This document shows positions 46,656-55,718 of a stretch of DNA of 64,000 bases, in pieces. The notes under the pieces were generated by a model. The model was not told where the DNA came from. It ran no database searches and worked only from the letters and a program-made list of their open reading frames with translations. The translations under genes and the position numbers were made by a program. Source of the DNA: Metabacillus schmidteae (GTDB taxonomy: Bacteria; Bacillota; Bacilli; Bacillales; Bacillaceae); NCBI RefSeq assembly GCF_903166545.1, contig NZ_CAESCH010000001.1, forward strand, positions 2,112,001-2,176,000. The letters are read 5' to 3'. Position 1 is the first letter of the stretch. Every line of letters begins with the position of its first letter.

Positions 46656-46684
46656 AACTCTCATCCTATGATGGGAGTTTTTGT
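46656..46684 (+). terminator. splB terminator
   Basis: AACTCTCATC, loop CTAT, GATGGGAGTT then TTTG. Confidence 0.85.
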
Positions 46685-46745
46685 TTTAACACACAATATA
46701 TATAATGGTAAAATAAGTTATAATTAAACATTAGGGGTGGATATT

Positions 46746-47534
46746 TTGGATCTAAATTTACAAGGTAAAAATGCATTAGTCATTGCTTCAAGCCAAGGTT
46801 TAGGAAAAGCCATTGCGGAAAAACTTTATGAACAAGGTGCAAATGTGATGTTGGCTAGCCGTGACCAAGACAAGTTAGCAAAGATAAAGGCTAAGCTTGA
46901 AGGTGAAAATGAAAATCAACGTATTTCTTTTCAAACTTGTGATATTAAGAATAAGCTGGAAATTGAAAAATTAGTTTCAAGTACAGTAACAGAACTTGGT
47001 TCTATTGATCTTTTGGTTAATAATGCTGGAGGACCTCCTGCAGGTACTTTTGAGCAAATGACAGATGAGGATTGGCAGCATGCGTTTGAATTAAATCTCC
47101 TTAGCTATATTCGGATGATAAGAGAGGTTTTACCACATATGAAAAAAAGTGGAGGGAAAATTGTCAATATTGCCTCTTCATCTGTAAAAGAGCCTATTCC
47201 AGGGCTTATATTATCTAATACATTTCGAACAGGCATTGTTGGGTTATCTAAAACATTAGCAACTGAACTGGCTCCTTACAATATCTTAATAAATACTGTG
47301 GCGCCAGGTCGAATTGCAACAGACCGTGTAGCGTTTTTAGATGAAACTGCAGCAAAAAAGCAAGGAATCTCAAAGGAAGAAATGGAAGATAAAATGAGAA
47401 AAACGATTCCGTTGGAACGATACGGTTCCCCAGAGGAATTTGCAAATTATGTTGCGTTTCTTTTGTCTGAACATAACAGTTATATGACTGGTCAAACCTT
47501 CTTGGTTGATGGGGGAATGGTCAAGTCAATCTAA
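46746..47534 (+). CDS. SDR-like protein with degenerate active site (BKR_like group)
   Basis: 262 residues with a Rossmann fold: NALVIASSQGLGKAIAEKLY (in place of TGxxxGxG), LLVNNAGGPPAG, NLLSYIRMIREVLPHM, IVNIASSSVKEP. Where classical SDRs have YxxxK, this one has LILSNTFRTGIVGLSKTLA; the aligned Tyr and Lys appear to be Ser and Arg. The end FLVDGGM is normal. CDD describes a BKR_like_SDR_like subgroup with exactly these deviations. TTG 46746 is used, five bases after AGGGGTGG; GTG 46737 is inside the SD. Reaction unknown. Confidence 0.85.
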   Translation: MDLNLQGKNALVIASSQGLGKAIAEKLYEQGANVMLASRDQDKLAKIKAKLEGENENQRISFQTCDIKNKLEIEKLVSSTVTELGSIDLLVNNAGGPPAGTFEQMTDEDWQHAFELNLLSYIRMIREVLPHMKKSGGKIVNIASSSVKEPIPGLILSNTFRTGIVGLSKTLATELAPYNILINTVAPGRIATDRVAFLDETAAKKQGISKEEMEDKMRKTIPLERYGSPEEFANYVAFLLSEHNSYMTGQTFLVDGGMVKSI

Positions 47535-47618
47535 TTTCTGGCCGGGATTTCTAGATAACAAAGTTAAGGTCTATTTACTGTTACAATCACACTTAAAAGT
47601 TCCTTAGGAGGAGTTACA

Positions 47619-48488
47619 ATGAAACAAAAGGTTGGATTTATCGGACTGGGTGTTATGGGTCAAAGCATGGCTAAACATATATTACTAGCAGGCTATCCTT
47701 TAAGTGTTTATACTAGAACTAAGCAAAAAGCAGAAGAACTTGTCAATTTGGGTGCTGTTTGGATTGATTCCATAAGTGAACTTTCAAAGGAATGTGAAAT
47801 CATTATTACGATGATTGGCTATCCAAAGGATGTAGAAGAAGTATACTTAGGAGAGGAAGGAATTCTTTCTTCCGCAAAGCCTGGTACATATGTAATTGAT
47901 ATGACAACCTCACAACCCTCATTAGCAAAAAGAATTTATGAACAGGCTAATAGTAAAGAAATTCATTCGCTTGATGCACCTGTATCTGGAGGAGACATTG
48001 GTGCAAGAGAAGCACGTTTGGCCATTATGGTTGGTGGTGAAAAGCACGCTTTTGATACCTGCCTTCCTCTCTTAGAAAAGATGGGCCAAAACATCGTCTA
48101 TCAAGGAGAAGCCGGGTCTGGACAACATACAAAAATGTGTAATCAAATTGCAATTGCATCGGGAATGATCGGCGTTAGTGAAGCTATTTCTTATGCAAAG
48201 AAATCTGGGCTTGAACCTGCCAATGTGTTAAAAAGTATTACTACTGGTGCAGCTGGAAGTTGGTCATTAAGCAATCTGGCTCCACGTATGTTAGCGGAGG
48301 ATTTTGAGCCTGGATTTTTTATCAAGCACTTTATAAAAGATATGGGCATCGCGATTGACGAATCAAACGCAATGGATCTCTATACTCCTGGCTTGGAACT
48401 AGCTTATAAACTATATGAGCAACTTGCTGAAGCTGGATATAAAGATAAAGGTACTCAAGCATTAGTGAAATTATGGGATGAAAAATGA
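47619..48488 (+). CDS. ykwC: NAD(P)-dependent beta-hydroxyacid dehydrogenase YkwC
   Basis: 289 residues. Rossmann GFIGLGVMGQSMAKHIL, substrate loop DAPVSGGDIGAREARLAIMVGG, catalytic Lys in GSGQHTKMCNQIAIAS, and KDMGIAIDESN near the end, as in 3-hydroxyisobutyrate/tartronate-semialdehyde reductases. Substrate unproven. SD AGGAGG. Gene order (spl genes, ykwC, PBP) follows B. subtilis. Terminator downstream. Confidence 0.9.
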   Translation: MKQKVGFIGLGVMGQSMAKHILLAGYPLSVYTRTKQKAEELVNLGAVWIDSISELSKECEIIITMIGYPKDVEEVYLGEEGILSSAKPGTYVIDMTTSQPSLAKRIYEQANSKEIHSLDAPVSGGDIGAREARLAIMVGGEKHAFDTCLPLLEKMGQNIVYQGEAGSGQHTKMCNQIAIASGMIGVSEAISYAKKSGLEPANVLKSITTGAAGSWSLSNLAPRMLAEDFEPGFFIKHFIKDMGIAIDESNAMDLYTPGLELAYKLYEQLAEAGYKDKGTQALVKLWDEK

Positions 48489-48551
48489 TGAAAAAAGACA
48501 AATATGCTCTTTATTTGTAACTTTTTCTTAAATAATATCGTCTAAATAATG

Positions 48552-48581
48552 AGGTTGTCCAAACAAAGGACAGCCTTTTCT
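48552..48581 (+). terminator. ykwC terminator
   Basis: AGGTTGTCC, loop AAACAAA, GGACAGCCT then TTTC. Confidence 0.85.
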
Positions 48582-48707
48582 ATGTCTTTCACATGAATGT
48601 CATAAAGCAACCTATCTCTTCAGTTATATTAATGGTAAAATAAAGGGTAGCCTAAAAATAATAAATTATTTATTTATATAGAAAACCAGTAGATAGGAGG
48701 GAGTTCT

Positions 48708-50804
48708 TTGACAGAACAAAACACAAGTAAATCAGAGCAGCGAAAGCTAAGGAAATCAAGGTATATTAGGACCAATGTGTTCTTTTTTGTTGTTTTCCTA
48801 TTATTTGTTGCGCTAATTGTACGATTAGGAGTTGTTCAAATCGTTCAAGGGGAAGAATTTACGAAGGAAGTTTCAAGAACAGAGTCTGATTATGCAAGTC
48901 TTCCTGCCCCAAGGGGAAAAATGTATGACAGATACAACCGAGTTGTCGTTGATAACAAAAGGGTACCAGCTATTACCTATACAGTTGATAAAACAACAAA
49001 AGCGGAAGACAAAATCAATACGGCAATTAAGCTTGCAGAGTATATTAGTTATGAACCCGAATACTTAGAAGAAGAGCTTAAAGAGCGTGATATCCGTGAT
49101 TTTTGGTTAGCCTCAAATCCAACGGAAGCAAAAGAATTATTAACTGAGAGCGAATTGGAGTTAGATCCGTCTGAAACGTATAAATTGCAAGTAGAGCGTG
49201 TACCAGAAGCTGAAATTAATAAAATACAAAACAGCCTGGAAGATAAGGAGCTCGCTTATATTTATACACGTTTTTCTTCAGGTTACCAATATGAACCACA
49301 AGTTGTAAAATCGTTGAATTTAACAGAAGAAGAAGTTGCGGTTGTTGCTGAACATTTAGAACAGCTTCCAGGGGTAGATGTGATTACAGACTGGGCACGT
49401 GAATATCCATACGATTCATTACAAACAATCTTCGGTGGAGTAACTTCTGCCGAACAAGGTATTCTACAATCACGTGAGGATTACTATAGTGCAAGAGGAT
49501 ATGCAAAAAATGAACGAGTAGGAAGAAGTTATCTTGAATATCAATATGAGGATTACTTAAATCCTAGAAAAGCAAAAATCGAATATATATCAGACAATAG
49601 CGGAAACATTGTTTCAGAGCAAGTTGTTGATAAAGGTCAACGTGGATACGATTTGAAACTGTCATTTGATATGGAATTGCAGATGGAAGTTGAAAAAATC
49701 ATTGAAGACGAGCTTCGCAAGGCCAGTGGAAGTCACTTCCTGATGGACCGGGCATTTGTTGTTATGATGGATCCTTATCAAGGTGATGTTTTAGCCATGT
49801 CCGGTAAGATGCTTAATCCTGAGAATCGTGGCGGAGAAATGCTTGACTTTGCTTATGGGGCCTTCGCAACTCAATATGAAGCTGGGTCTACTGTAAAGGG
49901 TGCCACTGTGCTTTCTGGATATCAAGATGGAATGCCTATCGGTCAAGGGTATGTTGATAAAACAATGTATTTTAAAGGGACTCCTTCTAAAAGTTCGTAT
50001 AGTACCCTAGGTTATATGACTGACTTAACTGCTTTGCAACGGTCATCAAATGTTTATATGTTCCGTGTGGCCTTAAGAATTGCAGGTGTGGAATATGTTC
50101 CACATGGTCCATTAAATATATCAATGGAAGACTTCCAAAAGCTTCGTAATTATTTTGCCCAATTTGGCCTAGGAGTTCCAACTGGTATTGATTTGCCTCA
50201 GGAATCAGCTGGTTTAATAAGTACACCTGATAGGGCTGGTAAGATTTTAGACATAGCAATTGGCCAGTTTGATACGTATACACCGCTTCAATTAGCGCAA
50301 TATGTTTCTGTTATTGCAAATGGGGGTTCACGTGTTAAACCGCGAATCGTCACAAGTATCCATTCTCCAGTTGAAGAATCAACACTAGGGCCAATAGCAG
50401 TAGATAAGTCACCTTCTGTGTTAAATCGCATAAACAATACTCCAGAAGAGATTGAACGAGTTCAACAAGGATTTAAAATGGTTGTTCAATCAGCACGTGG
50501 TACTGCCTCAGCTTATATTGATTATGATGTTGCAGGCAAAACAGGGACATCACAAACAAACTACTATGGTCCAAAACGTGAATATTGGGGAAAACAAACC
50601 AACAATCTCAACTTTGTAGGTTATTATCCAGCAGATAAACCAGAAGTAGCATTCAGTGTTGTTGTACCATGGGCAAGCAATGACGGTGATGCTGTAAACA
50701 AACATATTGCTAACAGAATTGTTAAGGCTTATATCGACCTACAAGAAAAATATGTTACAACAACTGAAATTGATCCTGAAAAATTAAGAAAAGAAGAGGA
50801 ATAA
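48708..50804 (+). CDS. pbpH: Class B penicillin-binding protein (PbpH/PbpA-like transpeptidase)
   Basis: 698 residues: basic cytoplasmic tail, one TM helix (about 24-46), dimerisation domain with RGKMYDRYNRVVVDN, and a transpeptidase domain with SxxK at Ser394-Lys397 (AGSTVKGA), SxN at Ser446-Ser447-Asn448, and KTG at 611-613. It crosslinks peptidoglycan at the lateral wall during elongation. TTG start behind GGAGGGAG. PbpH is chosen over PbpA because it precedes kinA as in B. subtilis. Confidence 0.9.
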   Translation: MTEQNTSKSEQRKLRKSRYIRTNVFFFVVFLLFVALIVRLGVVQIVQGEEFTKEVSRTESDYASLPAPRGKMYDRYNRVVVDNKRVPAITYTVDKTTKAEDKINTAIKLAEYISYEPEYLEEELKERDIRDFWLASNPTEAKELLTESELELDPSETYKLQVERVPEAEINKIQNSLEDKELAYIYTRFSSGYQYEPQVVKSLNLTEEEVAVVAEHLEQLPGVDVITDWAREYPYDSLQTIFGGVTSAEQGILQSREDYYSARGYAKNERVGRSYLEYQYEDYLNPRKAKIEYISDNSGNIVSEQVVDKGQRGYDLKLSFDMELQMEVEKIIEDELRKASGSHFLMDRAFVVMMDPYQGDVLAMSGKMLNPENRGGEMLDFAYGAFATQYEAGSTVKGATVLSGYQDGMPIGQGYVDKTMYFKGTPSKSSYSTLGYMTDLTALQRSSNVYMFRVALRIAGVEYVPHGPLNISMEDFQKLRNYFAQFGLGVPTGIDLPQESAGLISTPDRAGKILDIAIGQFDTYTPLQLAQYVSVIANGGSRVKPRIVTSIHSPVEESTLGPIAVDKSPSVLNRINNTPEEIERVQQGFKMVVQSARGTASAYIDYDVAGKTGTSQTNYYGPKREYWGKQTNNLNFVGYYPADKPEVAFSVVVPWASNDGDAVNKHIANRIVKAYIDLQEKYVTTTEIDPEKLRKEEE

Positions 50805-50901
50805 TTCCTCTTCTTTTTTCTATTCATGGCAATTTATTTATCACATATTTAACTCCAGCTATCGCAGAATAAAGATAAACGTGTAAAAGGAGTGAAGTAA
50901 A

Positions 50902-51078
50902 TTGGCAAAACGAACAAAAAAGAATGACCCGCAGCAGAAAAATAAAAAGGGCTTTGATTCCAGTGTCATTGATTCGGAATTTAGCCATGAATTTGGAAGT
51001 GCAGCAGCAAATAAAGTTCATAAAGATAAGGCGAAAAAAGAAAAAGCATCTAAAAATAATGGAGAATATAAAGGGTAA
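50902..51078 (+). CDS. Small basic hydrophilic protein (58 aa), possibly spore-associated
   Basis: TTG 50902 is eight to ten bases after AAAGGAG. Sequence MAKRTKKNDPQQKNKKGFDS, then VIDSEFSHEFGSAAANKVHK and a Lys/Asn tail. About one third charged residues, no hydrophobic core, followed by its own terminator. It resembles small acid-soluble or other tiny spore proteins in composition only (EFGSAAA is loosely like the gamma-SASP EFASE motif). Family not recognised. Confidence 0.6.
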   Translation: MAKRTKKNDPQQKNKKGFDSSVIDSEFSHEFGSAAANKVHKDKAKKEKASKNNGEYKG

Positions 51079-51107
51079 AAGACTTGGCTATAGACCAAGT
51101 CTTTTTA
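51078..51107 (+). terminator. Terminator of the small basic protein gene
   Basis: AAAGACTTGG, loop CTATAGA, CCAAGTCTTTTT. Confidence 0.88.
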
Positions 51108-51213
51108 TTGAGGGCTATGCTTAACATAATAAAAAGAATAGAATAATGAAATTTGATAGATTGACAAACTTCCAGAACCATGTAAACTTATTTTAAAGAA
51201 ATATGCGGATTAA

Positions 51214-51241
51214 AAAGGATTTCTTACTATATGGATCGAAT
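51214..51241 (+). promoter_or_regulatory. Sigma-H promoter of kinA
   Basis: AAAGGATTT (51214-51222), 12-nt spacer, ATCGAAT (51235-51241): full agreement with RnAGGAWWW-N12-RnnGAAT. B. subtilis kinA is sigma-H dependent. Confidence 0.85.
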
Positions 51242-51323
51242 AGGTAAAGTTAAAAACAAGCAATATGTTCGTTATATAAAACTAATGGACTAGTATAGAG
51301 GTCATGGAAAGGGTTGAGAGCTA

Positions 51324-53129
51324 ATGGAAAAAGGCTTAATAAATCAAGAGGAAGTGAGTCAGTCTTTAGAATTATATGCTGTTGTCTCTTCAAATGGCCG
51401 CTTCCAATATATTTCGTCCAATTCATTAGAATTACTTGGCTACTTAAGTTCCGAATTGATCGGGAAATACATGAAGGAGTTTATTCATATTGAAGATCTT
51501 TTCTTAGTAGAAAGCTACTTTTATAACGAGCATCATCTTCATCCTTGTTCATTTCGTTTTTTTACTAAGTCAGGGAGATATGTGTGGTTTGAGGCGACCC
51601 TGGATTTTATCCGGAGCAAGGTTGAGCATGTTGAGCAAGAGATTATTCTCAAAATGAAATTACTAACTAAAAAAGCTGCTAACAAGGATCAAACAGAACA
51701 GAATGTCATAAATCAACAAACTGATACAGCAATTACAAATCAAAATCGAATATTATTAGAGGATTTGCCAACTCCCGTCTTTATATCAAAAAAAGGAAAA
51801 CTTTGTTTTGTCAATCAAGAGTTTCAGGATTTATTAGGAGCGGTTTCTAAGGAACAACTAATTGGGAAACATACGTTTGATTTTACAGATAAAGGATATC
51901 ATGATGTGGTAAAGAACAGGGAATTTCGTTTATATAATGGAGAGAAAATCGGTATAATTGAAGAAATCTGGTACACATTAGATGGTCGTGAAATAAGTCT
52001 GGAGATTATGGCTTCGCTAACGAGATATAAAGGGGAACCAGCTGAGCTTGTGGTTATGAATGATATCTCCTCGAGAAGGAATTTTCAAAAAATACTTCAA
52101 AAGAGCAGGGAAAGGTATCAAAGACTGATTGACAATTCAATTGATACAATAGCCGTTATCCATAAGGATAAATGGGTGTTTATGAATAAATCTGGTGTGA
52201 ATCTTTTTCAGGCAGAAGATTATCCTGACATGTTGGGTCGCAATATTTATGAATTTTTACATCAAGATGATCATCAAACAATGAGAAATTCATTGAAGTG
52301 TATTTTAGATGGAGCGTCTGATGTACAGGTTACAAAGCAATCCTGGGTAATTTCCGATGGTAAGATCATCTATACTGAAATGGTATGTATTCCAACCACA
52401 TATTACGGAGATAAGGCAGTTCAGGTGATTTTGCGAGACATATCATACCGTAAAAAAACTGAAGAGTTAATGCTTAGATCCGAAAAATTATCTATTGCTG
52501 GACAATTAGCAGCCGGCATTGCGCATGAAATTCGTAATCCACTAACAGCTATTAAAGGATTTCTACAGATCATGCAACCAGATATATCTAATCATAGTCA
52601 ATATTTTCATATCATTTTCTCGGAACTCAATAGAATAGAAATGATATTAAGTGAGCTCCTCATGTTAGCAAAGCCACAAGAAACGAAGTTTAGGAAAACG
52701 AATTTGGTTACACTACTCAATGATGTTGCAATTCTTTTAGAAACTCAAGGGAATATGAACAATGTCACCTTTATTCAGGAGCATATCTCTTCTGATTTAC
52801 TTATTAATTGTGATCAAAATCAATTAAAACAAGTGTTTATAAATTTATTCAAAAATGCGATAGATGCAATGCCTAAAGGTGGAAAAGTAACAGTAAAGAC
52901 TGAACTACTCAATCAATCTGTAAAAATTACTGTAATTGATGAAGGTGAAGGTATTCCTCCTGAATTTATGAGGAGAATAGGTGAACCATTTTTAACAACG
53001 AAGGAAAATGGAAATGGTCTTGGATTAATGATTACATATAAAATAATTGAGAACCATAGCGGACATATGTATATTGAAAGTGAAGTAGGAAAAGGAAGTA
53101 TATTTACAATCATATTGCCATGTGAGTAA
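51324..53129 (+). CDS. kinA: Sporulation sensor histidine kinase KinA
   Basis: 601 residues, no TM helix. Three PAS-like domains (about 13-110, 145-250, 265-380), then HisKA with His401 in AAGIAHEIRNPLTAIKGF, and an ATPase domain with N box FINLFKNAIDAMPKGG, DEGEGIPPEF and GNGLGLMITYKI. It starts the phosphorelay to Spo0F, Spo0B and Spo0A. Length, domain order and place between the PBP gene and patA match B. subtilis KinA (His405). SD AAAGGG. Confidence 0.92.
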   Translation: MEKGLINQEEVSQSLELYAVVSSNGRFQYISSNSLELLGYLSSELIGKYMKEFIHIEDLFLVESYFYNEHHLHPCSFRFFTKSGRYVWFEATLDFIRSKVEHVEQEIILKMKLLTKKAANKDQTEQNVINQQTDTAITNQNRILLEDLPTPVFISKKGKLCFVNQEFQDLLGAVSKEQLIGKHTFDFTDKGYHDVVKNREFRLYNGEKIGIIEEIWYTLDGREISLEIMASLTRYKGEPAELVVMNDISSRRNFQKILQKSRERYQRLIDNSIDTIAVIHKDKWVFMNKSGVNLFQAEDYPDMLGRNIYEFLHQDDHQTMRNSLKCILDGASDVQVTKQSWVISDGKIIYTEMVCIPTTYYGDKAVQVILRDISYRKKTEELMLRSEKLSIAGQLAAGIAHEIRNPLTAIKGFLQIMQPDISNHSQYFHIIFSELNRIEMILSELLMLAKPQETKFRKTNLVTLLNDVAILLETQGNMNNVTFIQEHISSDLLINCDQNQLKQVFINLFKNAIDAMPKGGKVTVKTELLNQSVKITVIDEGEGIPPEFMRRIGEPFLTTKENGNGLGLMITYKIIENHSGHMYIESEVGKGSIFTIILPCE

Positions 53130-53142
53130 ATATTTCGTTATG

Positions 53143-53172
53143 CTGAAACAACGGCATGTGCCGCTGTTTCAG
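53143..53172. terminator. Hairpin between kinA and patA
   Basis: CTGAAACA-A-CGGC, loop ATGT, GCCG-C-TGTTTCAG, in the convergent spacer. Confidence 0.65.
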
Positions 53173-53203
53173 AAGGTTAACGGTATAAAAATTTTCTATA
53201 TAT

Positions 53204-54355
53204 TTATTTCAGATTCATGATGTAGTTTTCCATCCGGTCCATCGCTTCTGTTAATTGCTCCATAGAATAAGCATAAGATAATCGTACATAACCTTCTCCA
53301 TATTCCGAAAAAGCACTTCCAGGCACTAAAGCAACTCCGGCTGTTTTAACTAGTGACAATGCAAATTCGAAAGACGTTTGCTTAAATTGGCTAATACTAG
53401 GAAACAAATAAAAGGCTCCATTTGGTTTTACTACATCAAATCCCATCTGTATTAATCGACTATACACATAATCTAAACGATCTTTGTAGGAATATTTCAT
53501 ATCATTTGCATCATCTATCCCTATCGTTAAAGCTTCTAAGGCTGCTTTTTGAGACACAGATGTCGCACAGGAAACATTGTATTGATGGACCTTTAATAAA
53601 TGTTTTGCGATATCCTCTGGTGCAAATAGGAAGCCAACTCTCCAGCCTGTCATACTGTGTGATTTTGATAGACCATTGATAACAATGGTTTGATCTCTTA
53701 AATGGGTCGCAATAGAGTGATGTGTTCCTTCATAAACTAACTCACTGTATATTTCATCAGATAAAACAAATATGTCTTTTCCTTTTATAAGCTCTGCTAT
53801 GTCTCTTAATTCATCATTAGATAGTGTCACTCCCGTTGGATTGGACGGATAAGGAAGAACAATACATCTAGTTTTTTCTGTAATGTAAGGAGTTAAAAGT
53901 TCAGCAGTTAGTTTAAAGTCAGTTTTTGTTGTATCAACATAGATAGGAGTACCACCTGCAAGTTTTATCAGTGGCTCATATCCGGGATACACAGGACTTG
54001 GCAAAATAACCTCGCTCCCAGTCTCAAGAATTGTACGGAACGTGCAATCTATTGCTTGACTTGCGCCAACCGTTGTAATGATTTCATTAACTGGTGAATA
54101 GGATAAGCCATATTTTTTGTTTACAAATTGACTTGCAGCTTCTCGTAATTCGATAAATCCTGCATTGTGTGTATAAGTAGTAAAATTATCCTCAATTGCT
54201 TTTATTCCAGCTTTTTTCACATGCTCGGGTGTTGGAAAATCAGGTTGTCCTATTGTAAGAGATATGACATCATCATAATCTGCTACAAGGTTAAAGAATT
54301 TTCTAATACCGGAAAGTTCTATCTCTTTTACTTTAGAATTAACTAAATGTTCCAT
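53204..54355 (-). CDS. patA: Aminotransferase A (PatA)
   Basis: 383 residues, PLP fold type I. TIGQPDFPTPEHV, SPVYPGYEPLIKLAGG, LPYPSNPTGVTL, VLSDEIYSELVY, and the Schiff-base Lys in INGLSKSHSMTGWRVGF, then YVRLSYAYSMEQL. N-acetyl-LL-diaminopimelate or aromatic amino acid aminotransferase activity is known for this class. ATG follows AGGAGG. Convergent with kinA as in B. subtilis. Confidence 0.93.
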   Translation of the reverse strand: MEHLVNSKVKEIELSGIRKFFNLVADYDDVISLTIGQPDFPTPEHVKKAGIKAIEDNFTTYTHNAGFIELREAASQFVNKKYGLSYSPVNEIITTVGASQAIDCTFRTILETGSEVILPSPVYPGYEPLIKLAGGTPIYVDTTKTDFKLTAELLTPYITEKTRCIVLPYPSNPTGVTLSNDELRDIAELIKGKDIFVLSDEIYSELVYEGTHHSIATHLRDQTIVINGLSKSHSMTGWRVGFLFAPEDIAKHLLKVHQYNVSCATSVSQKAALEALTIGIDDANDMKYSYKDRLDYVYSRLIQMGFDVVKPNGAFYLFPSISQFKQTSFEFALSLVKTAGVALVPGSAFSEYGEGYVRLSYAYSMEQLTEAMDRMENYIMNLK

Positions 54356-54686
54356 TTTAAATCCTCCTATAGATCGTAACCAATAATGCTCGTATAAAAT
54401 AAATATCTAGGAGTAATTTTATCATTTTTAGATGACATGTCATCTTTTTCTATAATTTTTTTAAATTAAATTTTTAAAAAGATTTGATAATTTCATTATT
54501 ATGTTGATGTTTAGCGATTGGAATGAAAGGGTATATATGTTATGACCAATAGAGGGAGTTGTTAAAAAACGTTTTCAACAACTTTGAGCAATAAGATAGT
54601 GTTTGAGCTTTTGGTTGAAATTACCCCCACAGAGTTGATCAACCTAGCGAATACTATATTAACATTTTACTATTGAGGTGATAATG
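54356..54686. other. Spacer with a near-perfect palindrome
   Basis: AGTTGTTAAAAAACGTTTTC then AACAACT (about 54557-54584) forms a long dyad centred on ACGT, with cre-like inner part AAAAAACGTTTTCA (12 of 14 to the CcpA consensus). No ORF is supported. No clear promoter with both boxes; TTGATC...TATATT near 54632-54660 has poor spacing. Confidence 0.4.
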
Positions 54687-54869
54687 ATGAATGAAGAAAA
54701 AACATTATTAACCATAGAGGAACAAGCGTTGATTGAAAGACTTGAGAATGAAATGCTATTTGCCCTAACAAGTGCACATATTAAATTTTATAAAAATGAA
54801 ATTCAAACAATTATTTTACAAGCGAAGAGAAGACAGGCTTTATTATCTAAATATGCTTACGAACTTTAA
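54687..54869 (+). CDS. Small helical protein (60 aa), unknown
   Basis: ATG 54687 is six bases after GAGGTG; GTG/ATG codons upstream overlap the SD. MNEEKTLLTIEEQALIERLE, then MLFALTSAHIKFYKNEI and an AKRRQALLSKY end, one long amphipathic helix pair. No family recognised. It has its own terminator. Confidence 0.6.
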   Translation: MNEEKTLLTIEEQALIERLENEMLFALTSAHIKFYKNEIQTIILQAKRRQALLSKYAYEL

Positions 54870-54874
54870 ATGGT

Positions 54875-54919
54875 AAAGGTTCTCATGGCTACGGTATACA
54901 GTAGATGAGAACCTTTTTG
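54875..54919 (+). terminator. Terminator
   Basis: AAAGGTTCTCAT and ATGAGAACCTTT with an 18-base loop, then TTG; 12-bp perfect stem. Confidence 0.85.
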
Positions 54920-54940
54920 TACGATCTAAAATTTAAAATT

Positions 54941-55069
54941 TTATTGATTTTGTGGTCGAGTTTTTTCTGCTTTTTTATTAATTGATGTAATATCTTTCGA
55001 AATCTCAGGATCAGTAATAGGTTTTGCTGTTTGAAGTCCAGATTTGGTTTTAATATTACGTTTAGTCAC
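54941..55069 (-). CDS. Small hydrophilic protein (42 aa), unknown
   Basis: GTG 55069 follows AGGGGGG at nine bases. MTKRNIKTKSGLQTAKPITD, then PEISKDITSINKKAEKTRPQ. Basic, polar and without a hydrophobic core, like several tiny spore-type proteins of Bacillus. No family known to me. Confidence 0.5.
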   Translation of the reverse strand: MTKRNIKTKSGLQTAKPITDPEISKDITSINKKAEKTRPQNQ

Positions 55070-55194
55070 GTAAATGGTCCCCCCTGTAAATTTAACTTTC
55101 TACATTACTTTGTACAAATAGCATTCATTTTATTTTTGCAATTTTTCACTATTGAAGAGGGATGAGCCAACAATCGTGAGGTACAGTAGATTAG

Positions 55195-55584
55195 TTAGCA
55201 ACTAAACGAGCGAATTTGATCTAAGTCTATACCAAAGTAAACCCAGCGAAATTGATTTCTTCTCCAACGATAACCAGCAACTGAATTACGACCTACAAAT
55301 GTCGGATAGAACCAAAAGGCACGACCATTATTTAAGCGAATGTACGTAAAGCGATATAAACATCTGCGAATTCCACCTGGATCTACTGCGAACGTTCCTA
55401 CCTGACCTTGAGATTGTTGGGGAGGAATCTGACTTGGTGGTGGTCCTTGAGGTGGACCGGCCTGACCAGGGCCCCCTTGAAAACCAGGTGGTCCAAATGG
55501 CGGTTGTTGATCGAAACCACCGCTTGGAGGACCAAATGGTGGAAATCCAGGGACTGAAAATTGACGGTAATCATATGGATACAT
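55195..55584 (-). CDS. Pro/Gly/Gln-rich low-complexity protein with aromatic C-domain
   Basis: 129 residues. Residues 1-70 are low complexity (GPP, GFQGG, QQPP repeats), followed by a compact C-terminal domain: RRCLYRFTYIRLNNGRAFWF, YPTFVGRNSVAGYRWRR, VYFGIDLDQIRSFSC. No signal peptide. SD GAGGAG. The arrangement resembles Bacillus surface or spore-coat type proteins in which a flexible P/G stalk carries an aromatic domain; function unknown. Confidence 0.75.
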   Translation of the reverse strand: MYPYDYRQFSVPGFPPFGPPSGGFDQQPPFGPPGFQGGPGQAGPPQGPPPSQIPPQQSQGQVGTFAVDPGGIRRCLYRFTYIRLNNGRAFWFYPTFVGRNSVAGYRWRRNQFRWVYFGIDLDQIRSFSC

Positions 55585-55718
55585 GTAAAAGCTCCTCTCA
55601 TAAGACCTTCACGTTTACAATATGCGTATGCTCAAAATAGGTGAATGTCCACATTCAAAATGAAAGACTTCTTATGAAGAGAGATTAAACTAATTGGTTA
55701 GTCAGGTAGTTATTAATG

